Positions 1 to 8,362 of a DNA stretch of 64,000 nt are shown piece by piece. A model generated the notes under the pieces. That model ran no database searches, was not told the DNA's origin, and worked only from the letters and a program-made list of their open reading frames with translations. Source of the stretch: Bradyrhizobium barranii subsp. apii (GTDB lineage: Bacteria; Pseudomonadota; Alphaproteobacteria; Rhizobiales; Xanthobacteraceae); contig NZ_CP096255.1 in the NCBI RefSeq assembly GCF_011516635.5, positions 7,686,501 through 7,750,500 on the forward strand, read 5' to 3'. Each line of letters begins with the position of its first letter. Position 1 is the stretch's first letter. The translations under genes were made by a program, and so were the position numbers.

Positions 1-151
1 TCCCGGTTGCGCGATTTTCTCGAACGTCCAATCTCTTCAATGTGATAGGCATCCCTTTTCCCCAGGCCGCCACACGGCTGTTGCCCAACACATGCTTTTG
101 ACGCAACACGGCCTAGAATAGCGCCGTTAGCGAATCCAGATCGAAAGCCCC
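1..151. other. Upstream region of mutL, no gene seen
   Basis: These 151 bases contain no convincing coding sequence on either strand and precede the mutL start. Any mutL promoter must lie here or outside the window. No clear sigma-70 hexamer pair was recognised. Confidence 0.4.
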
Positions 152-1963
152 ATGCCCGTCCGCCAACTGCCAGAGCAAATCGTCAACCGCATCGCCGCCG
201 GCGAGGTGGTCGAACGTCCGGCAAGCGTGGTCAAGGAACTGGTCGAGAACGCCATCGATGCCGGCGCGAGCCGGATCGACGTCTTCACCGATGGCGGCGG
301 GCGGCGGCGGATCGGCATCACCGATGACGGTGGCGGCATGACCGCGAAGGACCTCGCGCTCGCGGTCGAACGCCACGCCACCTCCAAGCTCGACGACGAG
401 GACCTGCTCCAGATCCGCACGCTCGGGTTCCGCGGCGAGGCGCTGCCTTCGATCGGCTCCGTCGCGCGTCTCTCCATCACGACGCGGCACGCGAGCGAAC
501 CACATGCCTGGGCGCTGTCAGTCGAGGGCGGCGACAAGTCCGAGATCATGCCGGCGGCGCTGGCCCACGGCACGCGCGTCGAGGTCAACGACCTCTTCTA
601 TGCAACGCCCGCGCGGCTGAAATTCCTGAAGACTGACCGCACCGAGGCGGAGGCGATCCGCGAGGTGGTCAGGCGCCTCGCCATGGCGCGGCCCGACGTC
701 GCCTTCACGCTCGCGGGCGAAGAGCGCGCGCCGGTGACCTGGACCGCCGCGCTGCCCGGCGCCGCCGGACGGCTGACGCGGCTCGGCGACATTCTGGGCG
801 CGGAGTTCCGCAGCCACGCCATCGAGGTCCATGCCGAGCGCGAGGGCGTCGTGGTCGCCGGCTATGCTGCGGCGCCCGCGCTGACCAAGGCGAATGCGCT
901 CGGGCAATATCTCTTCGTCAACGGCCGTCCCGTGCGCGACAAGCTGATCCTCGGCGCCGTGCGCGGGGCCTATGCCGACTATCTGCCGCGCGACCGCCAT
1001 CCGGTGCTGGCGTTGTTCGTCGCGCTCGATCCGCGCGAGGTCGACGCCAACGTGCATCCGGCCAAGACCGAGGTGCGGTTCCGCAATGCCGGCCTCGTGC
1101 GCGCGCTGATCGTTCACGGATTGAAGGACGCGCTCGCGCGCGAGGGCCGACGCACGGCCGCCAACAGTGGCGAGAGCGCGTTGTCCTCGTTCCGACCCGC
1201 TTTCACGCCGCGGCCTGCGAGCTGGGACTGGCGCGCCTCGCCATCCGCCCCGGTCGCACCGATGCCGTCGTTCGACGGATCGGCTGCGCCCGTCTTCGCC
1301 GAGCGCGCACAGGCGGCGTTCGATGTCGGCGCGCCCAGTGCGGACGTGCGGATCGAGACCCAACCCGTCAGCGACCTCGTCGACCGCCCGCTCGGCGCGG
1401 CGCGCACGCAGATCCACGAGACCTACATCGTCTCGCAAACCCGCGACGGCCTGATCATCGTCGACCAACACGCCGCGCATGAGCGCATCGTCTATGAGCG
1501 GCTGAAGGCCTCGCTCGCCGCCAACGGCGTGCAACGGCAGATCCTTCTGATCCCCGAGATCGTCGAGATGGACGAGGCCACGGTGGAGCGCCTGCTGGAG
1601 CGCAGCGAAGAGCTCGCATCGTTTGGCCTCGCCATCGAGTCCTTCGGCCCCGGCGCGGTCGCGGTGCGCGAGACGCCGTCGCTGCTCGGCAAGACCAATG
1701 CAGGCGGGCTGCTGCGCGATCTCTCCGAGCATATGGCCGAATGGGACGAGGCGCTGCCGCTGGAGCGCCGCCTGATGCACGTCGCCGCGACCATGGCCTG
1801 CCACGGCTCGGTGCGTGCCGGCCGCCGGCTGCGGCCCGAGGAGATGAACGCCCTGCTCCGCGAGATGGAGGACACCCCGAACTCCGGCCAGTGCAATCAC
1901 GGCCGCCCGACCTATGTCGAGCTGAAGCTGAGCGATGTGGAGAAGCTGTTCGGGCGGCGGTAG
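152..1963 (+). CDS. mutL: DNA mismatch repair endonuclease MutL
   Basis: MutL couples mismatch recognition by MutS to strand nicking. The 603-residue protein has the GHKL ATPase motifs near the N-terminus (NAIDAGA, DDGGGM, GFRGEAL) and the C-terminal endonuclease signature DQHAxxExxxxE beginning at about residue 438, followed by ACHGS and a terminal CNHGRPT motif. The endonuclease motif is typical of bacteria that lack MutH, so this MutL should itself nick the DNA. The ATG at 152 starts directly with the conserved PVRQLPEQIVNRIAAGEV segment, which fixes the start. The middle part (about residues 330-420) is a variable Pro/Ala-rich linker. It converges with rsmD, and a palindromic repeat lies between the two. 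Confidence 0.97.
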   Translation: MPVRQLPEQIVNRIAAGEVVERPASVVKELVENAIDAGASRIDVFTDGGGRRRIGITDDGGGMTAKDLALAVERHATSKLDDEDLLQIRTLGFRGEALPSIGSVARLSITTRHASEPHAWALSVEGGDKSEIMPAALAHGTRVEVNDLFYATPARLKFLKTDRTEAEAIREVVRRLAMARPDVAFTLAGEERAPVTWTAALPGAAGRLTRLGDILGAEFRSHAIEVHAEREGVVVAGYAAAPALTKANALGQYLFVNGRPVRDKLILGAVRGAYADYLPRDRHPVLALFVALDPREVDANVHPAKTEVRFRNAGLVRALIVHGLKDALAREGRRTAANSGESALSSFRPAFTPRPASWDWRASPSAPVAPMPSFDGSAAPVFAERAQAAFDVGAPSADVRIETQPVSDLVDRPLGAARTQIHETYIVSQTRDGLIIVDQHAAHERIVYERLKASLAANGVQRQILLIPEIVEMDEATVERLLERSEELASFGLAIESFGPGAVAVRETPSLLGKTNAGGLLRDLSEHMAEWDEALPLERRLMHVAATMACHGSVRAGRRLRPEEMNALLREMEDTPNSGQCNHGRPTYVELKLSDVEKLFGRR

Positions 1964-1971
1964 CCCGGTGT

Positions 1972-2064
1972 CGTAGGGTGGGCAAAGGCGCAACGCGCCG
2001 TGCCCACCATCTCTTCATGATCGCGATAGAAGCGGTGGGCACGCTACGCTTTGCCCACCCTACG
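1972..2064. repeat. Palindromic intergenic repeat, GTAGGGTGGGCAAAG family (copy 1)
   Basis: The ends form a perfect 16-bp inverted repeat, CGTAGGGTGGGCAAAG at 1972-1987 and its complement at 2049-2064. The inside carries a second inverted GGTGGGCACG/CGTGCCCACC pair. It starts 8 bases after the mutL stop and ends just before the rsmD stop, so it sits between convergent genes and could act as a two-way terminator. Related copies are at 13490 and 22012. Confidence 0.85.
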
Positions 2065-2073
2065 GCAGCGAGA

Positions 2074-2628
2074 CTACGGCTTCCTCAAAAACACGAACTC
2101 CGTGTCGTCGTACGCCCGCCGCTCCAATTCCTCGAAACCTTCCGGCGTCACGAACTGCGCGGCCTTCGCCTCTTCCACCACGAGCAGCGCACCCGGTGTG
2201 AGCCAGCCACCGTCGCGCAAGCTCACAAGCGCCTTCTCCGCAAATCCTTGGCCATAGGGCGGATCGAGGAACACCAGCGAGAACGGCTCGACGGGATGCG
2301 CAGGGCCAAGATCCGTCGCATCGCGGCGATAGACCTTGGTCACGCCGCCAAGGCCGAGCGTCTCGACGTTGTTACGCAGCAGCGCGCGGGCCTCGGCGCC
2401 GTTGTCGACGAACAGCGTGAACTTTGCGCCGCGCGAGGACGCCTCGATGCCGAGCGCACCGGTGCCGGCGAAGAGATCGAGCACGCGCGCATCCTGGATC
2501 GGATCGTCATAGGCGTGCACGAGGATATTGAACACGGACTCGCGCAAGCGGTCCGCCGTGGGGCGGATGTCGCGCGAGGACGGTGAGGCGAGATTGCGCC
2601 CCTTCAAACGACCGCCGACGACGCGCAA
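2074..2628 (-). CDS. rsmD: 16S rRNA (guanine(966)-N(2))-methyltransferase RsmD
   Basis: RsmD methylates G966 of 16S rRNA in the assembling 30S subunit, using SAM. The 184-residue protein opens with MRVVGGRLKGRNL, the family N-terminus. It shows a SAM-binding DLFAGTGALGIE segment (about residues 51-62) and the catalytic DPPY motif (122-125) of N2/N6 methyltransferases. Length matches the family. Its start is directly adjacent to the stop of the upstream pseudouridine synthase gene (2629), so the two are probably cotranscribed as an rRNA modification unit. Confidence 0.95.
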   Translation of the reverse strand: MRVVGGRLKGRNLASPSSRDIRPTADRLRESVFNILVHAYDDPIQDARVLDLFAGTGALGIEASSRGAKFTLFVDNGAEARALLRNNVETLGLGGVTKVYRRDATDLGPAHPVEPFSLVFLDPPYGQGFAEKALVSLRDGGWLTPGALLVVEEAKAAQFVTPEGFEELERRAYDDTEFVFLRKP

Positions 2629-4782
2629 TCAGTCCTCCCGCGGCGTCAGATCGCGCTTGCCGTGATAACCGCGCTTGGGGCGGCGCGGCGGGCCGTAGCC
2701 GTTGGCCTCGGACTCGTTGCGCTCGCGCGCCTCCTCGCTGCCGGTGCGCTGTACCAGCACGCGGCGGCCCTTGCGATCGTTGATCACGTCACGCTTGCTG
2801 GCAGGCTTCTTCTCGCGCGGCGCTTCGCCGTCGGGTGAAGAAGATTTCTTCGGCACGTCGAACTGCGCGCCCGACTTCTCGATGACCTTGTCGCCGAGCT
2901 GATCACGCAGCACGCGTGACTTGATCTCCTCGACCTGGCCTTCGGGAACCTCGCCGAGCTGGAACGGTCCATAGGACACGCGGATCAGCCGGTTCACCTC
3001 GAGCCCGAGATGGGCGCAGACGTTGCGCACCTCGCGGTTCTTGCCTTCGCGGATCGCGAACACCAGCCAGACATTGGCGCCCTGGTCGCGCTCCAGCGTC
3101 GCCTCGATCGGACCGTATTTGACGCCCTCGACCTCGATGCCGTTCTTCAATTCGTCGAGCTGCGCCTGGGTGACGTCGCCATGGGCGCGGACGCGGTAGC
3201 GGCGCAGCCAGCCGGTGTCCGGCAGCTCGAGCGTACGCGCGAGCCCGCCGTCGTTGGTGAGCAGCAGCAGGCCTTCGGTGTTGAAGTCGAGGCGGCCGAT
3301 CGAGATCAGCCGCGGCAGGCCTTCGGGCAGATTGTCAAACACGGTCGGACGGCCCTCGGGGTCGTCATGCGTGGTCATCAGCCCGCGCGGCTTGTGATAG
3401 AGGAACAGCCGCGTGCGCTCGCGCTCCGGCAACGGCTTGCCGTCGACGGTGACGACATCGTTCGAGGTGATGTCGAGCGCGGGCGAATTGATGACGCGGC
3501 CGTTGACGGCGACGCGGCCCTGCGTGACCATCTCCTCGGCGTCGCGGCGCGAGGCGAGGCCCGCACGCGACAGCACTTTTGCGATACGCTCGCCGGCCTT
3601 CTTCGGCTTCGGTGCTTCGTCACGGCGCGGACGGCCCTCGAAATCCCGATCACGGTCACGATAGGCACCGCGACCACCGAAGGCGGGGCGCTTCTCGAAG
3701 ATCCTGCTCTCATCCTCGTTTTCACGGCGCGGACGGTCGCCGAAGCGGCCTTCGCTGCGCGGATGCTCGTGCCAGTCGGAGCGGCCTTCGCTGCGCTCGC
3801 GCGGACGATTGAATTTGGGACGGTCACCGCCGCGTTCGCCATCGCCATCACGACGGGGCCGATCGAATTTCGGACGATCGTCGCGCGGCCGATCGAACTT
3901 GGGTCGATCGAATTTGGGCCGCTCGCGGAACGGACGATCGCCGGACGCGCGATCGTCGCGCGAACGCGAGAAACGCGGACGGTCATCGCCGCCACCCTGC
4001 CGATCCTCGCGCTTCTGCCAGGGCTTGTCTTCGCTGCGGTCGCGGCCGCCGAAATCCTTGCGCGGACCCTTGCTGAAGTCCTTGCGCGGCGGACGATCGC
4101 CACGCGGACCCGCGTCGCGCTTCTGCCACGGCTTTGAATCGCTGCGCTCGCCACGATCGCGCGGGCGGTCACCGAAGTCACGCGGACGGTCGCTGCGATC
4201 CCCACGGTCGCGCTCGCGATCCGGTGCGCCGCGCGAAAACTTCCGCTCGCCGTCGAACTTGCGTTCCGGACGGTCGCCACGTGGCGCGTAGGGCCGCTTG
4301 TCGCCGAACTTCTTGTCACCGAACCGGCCGGCGGGACGGGAATCGTCGCGATCCCGGCTCCGCGGCGGACGTTCGTCTCGGCCATAGGACGGTCGATCAC
4401 CACGCGGCTTGAATGGCCGCTTCTCGCCATCGCGCGCGCCGCGATCGGAGAACGGGCGGTCGCCGCGCGGCTTGAAGCTGCGCTCGCCGCGCTCCTCACC
4501 ACCACGGTCGTCGCGCTTGAATTTCGGACGGTCGCTGAAATCGCGGCGCGGGGCATCGCCCTCCTCGCGGCGGCGGAACGGACGATCCCCGCGGTCGACG
4601 CGAGGCGGACGGCTGTCGCGGTCGCCACGGGGCGGGCGGGCGTCGCCCCTGCCCTCAGGGCCGCGCTTGGCGAATTTCTTCTCAGGGCCACGCGGCTTGC
4701 CGGACCGGCCCTTGGGCGGGCCTCCCCTTGCCGGGCCTCGCCGGCCGCGGGAATCGTTGTCTTTGTCGCTGTCGCGAGGCAT
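2629..4782 (-). CDS. RluB/RsuA-family pseudouridine synthase with long RD/RGG-rich N-terminal extension
   Basis: This is probably the 23S rRNA pseudouridine-2605 synthase. From the ATG at 4782 the protein has 717 residues, far longer than a typical RluB (about 250-300). The first 390 or so residues are low complexity, built of Arg, Asp, Gly, Pro, Lys and Phe in repeats such as PRGDRPF and RPKFDRP, and should be disordered and RNA-binding. An S4 RNA-binding domain follows (GERIAKVLSRAGLASRRDAE), then the catalytic domain with GRLDFNTEGLLLLTNDG, whose Asp (about residue 499) is the nucleophile. The tail is again basic. A GTG at 4794 would add four residues. The downstream neighbour is rsmD. Confidence 0.9.
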   Translation of the reverse strand: MPRDSDKDNDSRGRRGPARGGPPKGRSGKPRGPEKKFAKRGPEGRGDARPPRGDRDSRPPRVDRGDRPFRRREEGDAPRRDFSDRPKFKRDDRGGEERGERSFKPRGDRPFSDRGARDGEKRPFKPRGDRPSYGRDERPPRSRDRDDSRPAGRFGDKKFGDKRPYAPRGDRPERKFDGERKFSRGAPDRERDRGDRSDRPRDFGDRPRDRGERSDSKPWQKRDAGPRGDRPPRKDFSKGPRKDFGGRDRSEDKPWQKREDRQGGGDDRPRFSRSRDDRASGDRPFRERPKFDRPKFDRPRDDRPKFDRPRRDGDGERGGDRPKFNRPRERSEGRSDWHEHPRSEGRFGDRPRRENEDESRIFEKRPAFGGRGAYRDRDRDFEGRPRRDEAPKPKKAGERIAKVLSRAGLASRRDAEEMVTQGRVAVNGRVINSPALDITSNDVVTVDGKPLPERERTRLFLYHKPRGLMTTHDDPEGRPTVFDNLPEGLPRLISIGRLDFNTEGLLLLTNDGGLARTLELPDTGWLRRYRVRAHGDVTQAQLDELKNGIEVEGVKYGPIEATLERDQGANVWLVFAIREGKNREVRNVCAHLGLEVNRLIRVSYGPFQLGEVPEGQVEEIKSRVLRDQLGDKVIEKSGAQFDVPKKSSSPDGEAPREKKPASKRDVINDRKGRRVLVQRTGSEEARERNESEANGYGPPRRPKRGYHGKRDLTPRED

Positions 4783-4900
4783 GAATAATCTCACTTGGGG
4801 GTGGCCAGAAAGCAGTGTGCGCGCTCGCTTCGAGCCGCATGCTCAGGCAAATCCGGTATTCACTCTTGCTGAAGGCGGAGCTACTAGCAGGTTTCTGGCG

Positions 4901-5359
4901 ATGATACGAGGCTTGAAAGCCCCCTCTTTCATGGATTTGGCGCTCAAAACGGCCGAAAATGCCGGAAAGGCGGGCGAAGTTCCGATCGGATGCGTCGTGG
5001 TCCGCAATTACGAGGTCATCGCGACAGCGGCGAACCGGACGCTGACCGATTACGACCCGACCGCCCATGCCGAGATCATCGCGCTGCGCGAGGCTGCCAA
5101 GAAGATCGGCAGCGAGCGCCTGGTCGACTGCGACCTCTACGTGACGCTGGAGCCTTGCACCATGTGTGCGGGCGCGATCTCCTTTGCAAGGGTGAGGCGG
5201 CTCTATTACGGCGCCGCCGATCCCAAGGGTGGCGCCGTCGAGTCCGGCGTGCGGTTCTTTGCGTCCCCAACCTGCCATCATGCGCCGGATGTCTATTCCG
5301 GGGTCGGCGAGAGCGAGGCGGCGCGGCTGCTCAAGGACTTCTTTCGGGAGCGGCGTTAA
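4901..5359 (+). CDS. tadA: tRNA-specific adenosine deaminase TadA
   Basis: TadA converts A34 to inosine in tRNA-Arg(ACG). The 152-residue protein has the cytidine/deoxycytidylate deaminase zinc site: HAE (His56 ligand, Glu58 proton shuttle) and PCTMC (Cys86 and Cys89). Length is normal for the family. The chosen ATG at 4901 gives MIRGLKAPSF; an internal ATG at 4931 (MDLALKTAENAG) is a fair alternative. Open frame further upstream is only the antisense of the neighbouring pseudouridine synthase gene. Its TAA stop at 5357-5359 overlaps the stop of the convergent dehalogenase gene in one TTAA. Confidence 0.95.
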   Translation: MIRGLKAPSFMDLALKTAENAGKAGEVPIGCVVVRNYEVIATAANRTLTDYDPTAHAEIIALREAAKKIGSERLVDCDLYVTLEPCTMCAGAISFARVRRLYYGAADPKGGAVESGVRFFASPTCHHAPDVYSGVGESEAARLLKDFFRERR

Positions 5360-6261
5360 GGCGCGAGGAGGAACTCGCGCAGCGCCTTTGCGGTGACGTC
5401 CGGGTTCTCCTCGGTGAGGAAATGGCCGGAGTCCACCGGCATGCCGTCGACGTTGGTCGCCCATTGCTTCCAGGTATCGAGCGGCGTGGCGGCGGCCTGG
5501 GCGATGCCTGCGCCACCCCACAGGGCCAGCATGGGCACCGTGATCTTCTTGCCGGCCTCGAAATCGACCTTGTCGAGGTCGTAATCGAAATAGGCGCCGG
5601 CGCGGTAGTCCTCGCACATCGCATGCACGCGGGCGGGATCGCGGAACGGGGCGATGTAATGTTCGAGCGCACGCGCGTCGATGGCGTCCAGCGTCTTCGA
5701 CTTGGTCTGGCTCGCCATCTTGAAGCGCAGGAAGAACTCGCCATTGCCCGAGATCAGCGTCTCCGGCAGCGGCGCCGGCTGGGCGAGGAAGGTCCAGTGA
5801 TAGATCTTCAGCGCGTAGGCGCGGTTCATCCGCTCCCAGTAATTATAGGTCGGCAGGATATCGAGCACGGCGAGCTTCGACAGCCGGCCGGGATGGTCGA
5901 GCGCCAGCCGATACGACACCCGGCCGCCGCGGTCGTGGCCTGCAAGCGCGAAGTGGACGTGGCCGAGCTGCTCCATCGCCTCGACCATGGCCTTGGCCAT
6001 CGCGCGCTTGCTGTAGGGGATGTGCTGCGCATCGCTCTCGGGCATGTCGGACCAGCCATAGCCCGGCAGATCGGCGATGATCAGCGTGAACTTGTCGGCG
6101 AGCTGCGGCGCCACGCGGTGCCACATCACGTTGGTCTCGGAGAAGCCGTGCAGCAACAGCAGCGGCGGCCCCTTGCCGCCAACGCGGGCGAAGATGCGGC
6201 CGGAGGAGGTGTTGACCCACTCGGAGGCGAAGCCGGGGTAGAGGTCGGCGAGATCGGACAT
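5356..6261 (-). CDS. Haloacetate (fluoroacetate) dehalogenase-like alpha/beta hydrolase
   Basis: The 301-residue protein is very similar to the Rhodopseudomonas palustris fluoroacetate dehalogenase RPA1163, which hydrolyses haloacetate to glycolate. With the start at 6261 (AAGG about 9 bases upstream) numbering matches that enzyme: nucleophile Asp110 followed by Arg111 and Arg114 in HDRGGR, which bind the carboxylate; the YHW motif for the halide-binding His-Trp pair; a Tyr in EDYRAGAY; the acid in LDILP; and the catalytic His in DSGHFL near the C-terminus. An ATG at 6270 would add three residues. All key residues seem present. Fluoride versus chloride preference cannot be read from the sequence. 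It stands alone, convergent with tadA. Confidence 0.85.
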   Translation of the reverse strand: MSDLADLYPGFASEWVNTSSGRIFARVGGKGPPLLLLHGFSETNVMWHRVAPQLADKFTLIIADLPGYGWSDMPESDAQHIPYSKRAMAKAMVEAMEQLGHVHFALAGHDRGGRVSYRLALDHPGRLSKLAVLDILPTYNYWERMNRAYALKIYHWTFLAQPAPLPETLISGNGEFFLRFKMASQTKSKTLDAIDARALEHYIAPFRDPARVHAMCEDYRAGAYFDYDLDKVDFEAGKKITVPMLALWGGAGIAQAAATPLDTWKQWATNVDGMPVDSGHFLTEENPDVTAKALREFLLAP

Positions 6262-6325
6262 CTTCGGCATCCTTATCTGGTCAGTCCTGTCTGATCAGTC
6301 CTGGGCCGCCTCGAACAAAAATGTC

Positions 6326-6348
6326 GAAAACAACCCCATGCACAGTAG
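6326..6348 (+). repeat. Short dispersed repeat containing AACAACCCCATGCA
   Basis: A 23-base segment here recurs with a single mismatch at 54768-54790. Both copies lie in intergenic DNA on the plus strand. Function is unknown; it may be the core of a longer dispersed repeat. The surrounding stretch 6262-6476 holds no gene I can support. Confidence 0.6.
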
Positions 6349-6476
6349 CACGGTGATCACCTGTGAGGGTTGCTAACCCCAACAGGCGATTGCGCAATTT
6401 TGGAATGTCGATCTGGCGGGGCGGAGGCACACGGCAATCTTGATGCCGGCATGCGTGTATTCCGGAAAAAAGCCTG

Positions 6477-7760
6477 TCAGCCCCGGGCCTTCTCGGCTTC
6501 CACCGCCTGCCAGCCGATGTCGCGGCGGCAGAAGCCTTCCGGCCAGTTGATGCGGTCGACGGCCTGATAGGCACGCGCCTGCGCTTCCGTCACGGTCTTG
6601 CCGAGCGCGCAGACATTGAGCACGCGGCCGCCATTGGCGAGCATCGCGCCGTCCTTCTCAACCGTGCCCGCATGGAAGATCTCGGCGGTCTCGACCTTGG
6701 CGGCGTCATCGAGGCCTTCGATGCGCGTGCCCTTCTGATAGTCGCCGGGATAGCCCTTCGCCGCCATCACCACCGTGAGCGCGGAGTCCGGATGCCAGCG
6801 CAGGTCGAAGTGCTTAAGCTCCCCGTCGCAGGAGGCGAGGAACGCCGGCACGATGTCGGATATCATCCGCAGCATCAGCACCTGACACTCGGGATCGCCG
6901 AAGCGAACGTTGAACTCGAACAGCTTTGGGCCATGGGTGGTCAGCATGATCCCGGCGTAAAGGATGCCGCGGAACGGCGTGCCGCGCTGCTTCATGCCGG
7001 CGACCGTCGGCAAAATGATCTTTGCCATGATCGCATCGTGGATCGCGGGCGTGACCAGCGGCGTCGGCGAATAGGCGCCCATGCCGCCGGTGTTCGGGCC
7101 GACGTCGTGGTCGAACACGCGCTTGTGGTCCTGCGCGGAAGCCAGCGGAATGGCGGTCTCGCCGTCGCACAGCGCGAAGAAGCTGATCTCGCGGCCCGGC
7201 AGAAATTCCTCGATCACGACCTCGGCGCCGGCGTCGCCAAAGGCGCCCTCGAACATCATGGCGATGGCGTCCTCGGCCTCGCGCACGGTCTTGGCGACCA
7301 CGACGCCCTTGCCGGCGGCAAGGCCGTCGGCCTTGACCACGATCGGCGCACCCTGGCTCTGGACATAGGCACGCGCATCATTGGCGTTGGTGAAGCGCTT
7401 GTAGGCGCCGGTCGGAATGCCGAATTCGGTGCAGAGCGCCTTGGTGAACCCCTTGGAGCTCTCGAGCTGCGCCGCCACCCCGCTCGGCCCGAACGCCTTG
7501 ATGCCGGCGGCGGTGAGGTCGTCGACGATGCCGGCGGCCAGCGGCGTCTCCGGGCCGACCACCACGAGCTCGACCGCATTCGTCTTGCAGAAGTCGATCA
7601 CCGCGGCATGGTCGGCGACATCGAGCGCCACGCATTCCGCCTCCCGCGCGATGCCGGCATTGCCGGGCGCGCACCAGAACTTGGTCACCAGGGGGGAGGC
7701 TGCGATTTTCCACGCCAGGGCATGTTCGCGGCCGCCGGAACCGAGCAGGAGAATGTGCAT
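6477..7760 (-). CDS. purD: Phosphoribosylamine--glycine ligase (GARS)
   Basis: PurD carries out the second step of purine synthesis, joining glycine to 5-phosphoribosylamine with ATP. The 427-residue length is typical. The N-terminus MHILLLGSGGREHALAWK is the family signature, and the ATP-grasp region contains APIVVKADGLAAGKGVVVA, EEFLPGREISFFALCDG and a metal-binding FNVRFGDPECQ. It is transcribed on its own, with no overlapping neighbours. The upstream region 7761-8059 holds a large palindromic repeat, so the promoter is probably within the first 100 bases before the start. Confidence 0.97.
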   Translation of the reverse strand: MHILLLGSGGREHALAWKIAASPLVTKFWCAPGNAGIAREAECVALDVADHAAVIDFCKTNAVELVVVGPETPLAAGIVDDLTAAGIKAFGPSGVAAQLESSKGFTKALCTEFGIPTGAYKRFTNANDARAYVQSQGAPIVVKADGLAAGKGVVVAKTVREAEDAIAMMFEGAFGDAGAEVVIEEFLPGREISFFALCDGETAIPLASAQDHKRVFDHDVGPNTGGMGAYSPTPLVTPAIHDAIMAKIILPTVAGMKQRGTPFRGILYAGIMLTTHGPKLFEFNVRFGDPECQVLMLRMISDIVPAFLASCDGELKHFDLRWHPDSALTVVMAAKGYPGDYQKGTRIEGLDDAAKVETAEIFHAGTVEKDGAMLANGGRVLNVCALGKTVTEAQARAYQAVDRINWPEGFCRRDIGWQAVEAEKARG

Positions 7761-7873
7761 CGAGGGCTCAGAATAAGGGGTTTGCTGGGGGCGGAGGTCG
7801 CACGAATCGCGGCGGGTCTCAAGGGGAAACGCCCCGAACTCCCCGTCATTCCGGGGCGCAGCGAACAGCCAAT

Positions 7874-8038
7874 CTTACCCTCCCCTGGAGGGGGAGGGTC
7901 GGCACACATTGAGCCCAGCGAAATGTGAGACGGGGTGGGGTGACGGTCTCTCCGCAATGAACACTGGCCGTGTTGAGAGATCACCCCACCCCGCTCGCGC
8001 TGCGCGCGATCGACCCTCCCCCTCCAGGGAAGGGTAAG
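7874..8038. repeat. Large palindromic repeat, CTTACCCTCCCCTGGAGG family
   Basis: This is a 165-bp imperfect palindrome. The outer arms are CTTACCCTCCCCTGGAGG at the left and the near-complement ending AGGGAAGGGTAAG at the right. An inner pair reads CGGGGTGGGGTGA and TCACCCCACCCCG around 7931-7993. It could extrude or fold as RNA into a long two-tier hairpin. It lies between purD and the 3' end of the regulator operon, both on the minus strand, so it may end the operon transcript. Such elements are common in bradyrhizobial intergenic DNA. Confidence 0.8.
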
Positions 8039-8059
8039 AGTCGCGCCAGCTTCAAACGA

Positions 8060-8359
8060 TCAAACCTGCTTCCCCGCGATGATCTCCTGCAACGTCGCCA
8101 CATGCCGCGCGAAGGCGCCACGGCCAGCGGCGGTGGCGGTGACTGTGGTCTGCGGCTTCTTGCCGACGAAGGCCTTGTCGACCGAGACGTAGCCCGCCTT
8201 CGCCAGCGTCTCGATGTGTGCGCCGAGATTGCCGTCGGTGGCGCCGGTGAGCTTTTTCAGCCTCGAAAATTCCAGACCTGCAGTCGCAGGCAGCGCGTTC
8301 AATGCCGCCATGATCTTGAGCCGCAGCGGCTGGTGGATGATGTCGTCGAGCTCGGCCAT
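8060..8359 (-). CDS. Small winged-helix transcriptional regulator
   Basis: This 99-residue protein resembles the small single-domain winged-helix regulators (HTH_34/ArsR-like fold): an N-terminal helix with HQPLRLKIMAALNALP, a recognition helix region RLKKLTGATDGNLGAHIETLAKAGYV, and a beta-wing with VDKAFVGKKPQTTVTATAAG. It has no visible metal site and no second domain. It is the last gene of a three-gene operon, 3 bases after the membrane protein. In such operons the regulator usually represses its own transcription; the inverted repeats at 9951-9979 upstream of the first gene are the obvious candidate operator (inference). Confidence 0.8.
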   Translation of the reverse strand: MAELDDIIHQPLRLKIMAALNALPATAGLEFSRLKKLTGATDGNLGAHIETLAKAGYVSVDKAFVGKKPQTTVTATAAGRGAFARHVATLQEIIAGKQV

Positions 8360-8362
8360 GCG

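Noticed and set aside
518..1993. Long minus-strand open frame opposite mutL
   Set aside because: High-GC antisense shadow: no start site with ribosome-binding sequence, no domain, and fully covered by mutL.
3010..4137. Plus-strand frame opposite the RluB extension
   Set aside because: The repetitive Arg/Asp/Gly codons on the other strand create an artificial Ala/Ile/Thr-rich frame.
4409..4900. Upstream extension of tadA
   Set aside because: It is the complement of the RluB repeats and unlike TadA; the family begins near 4901.
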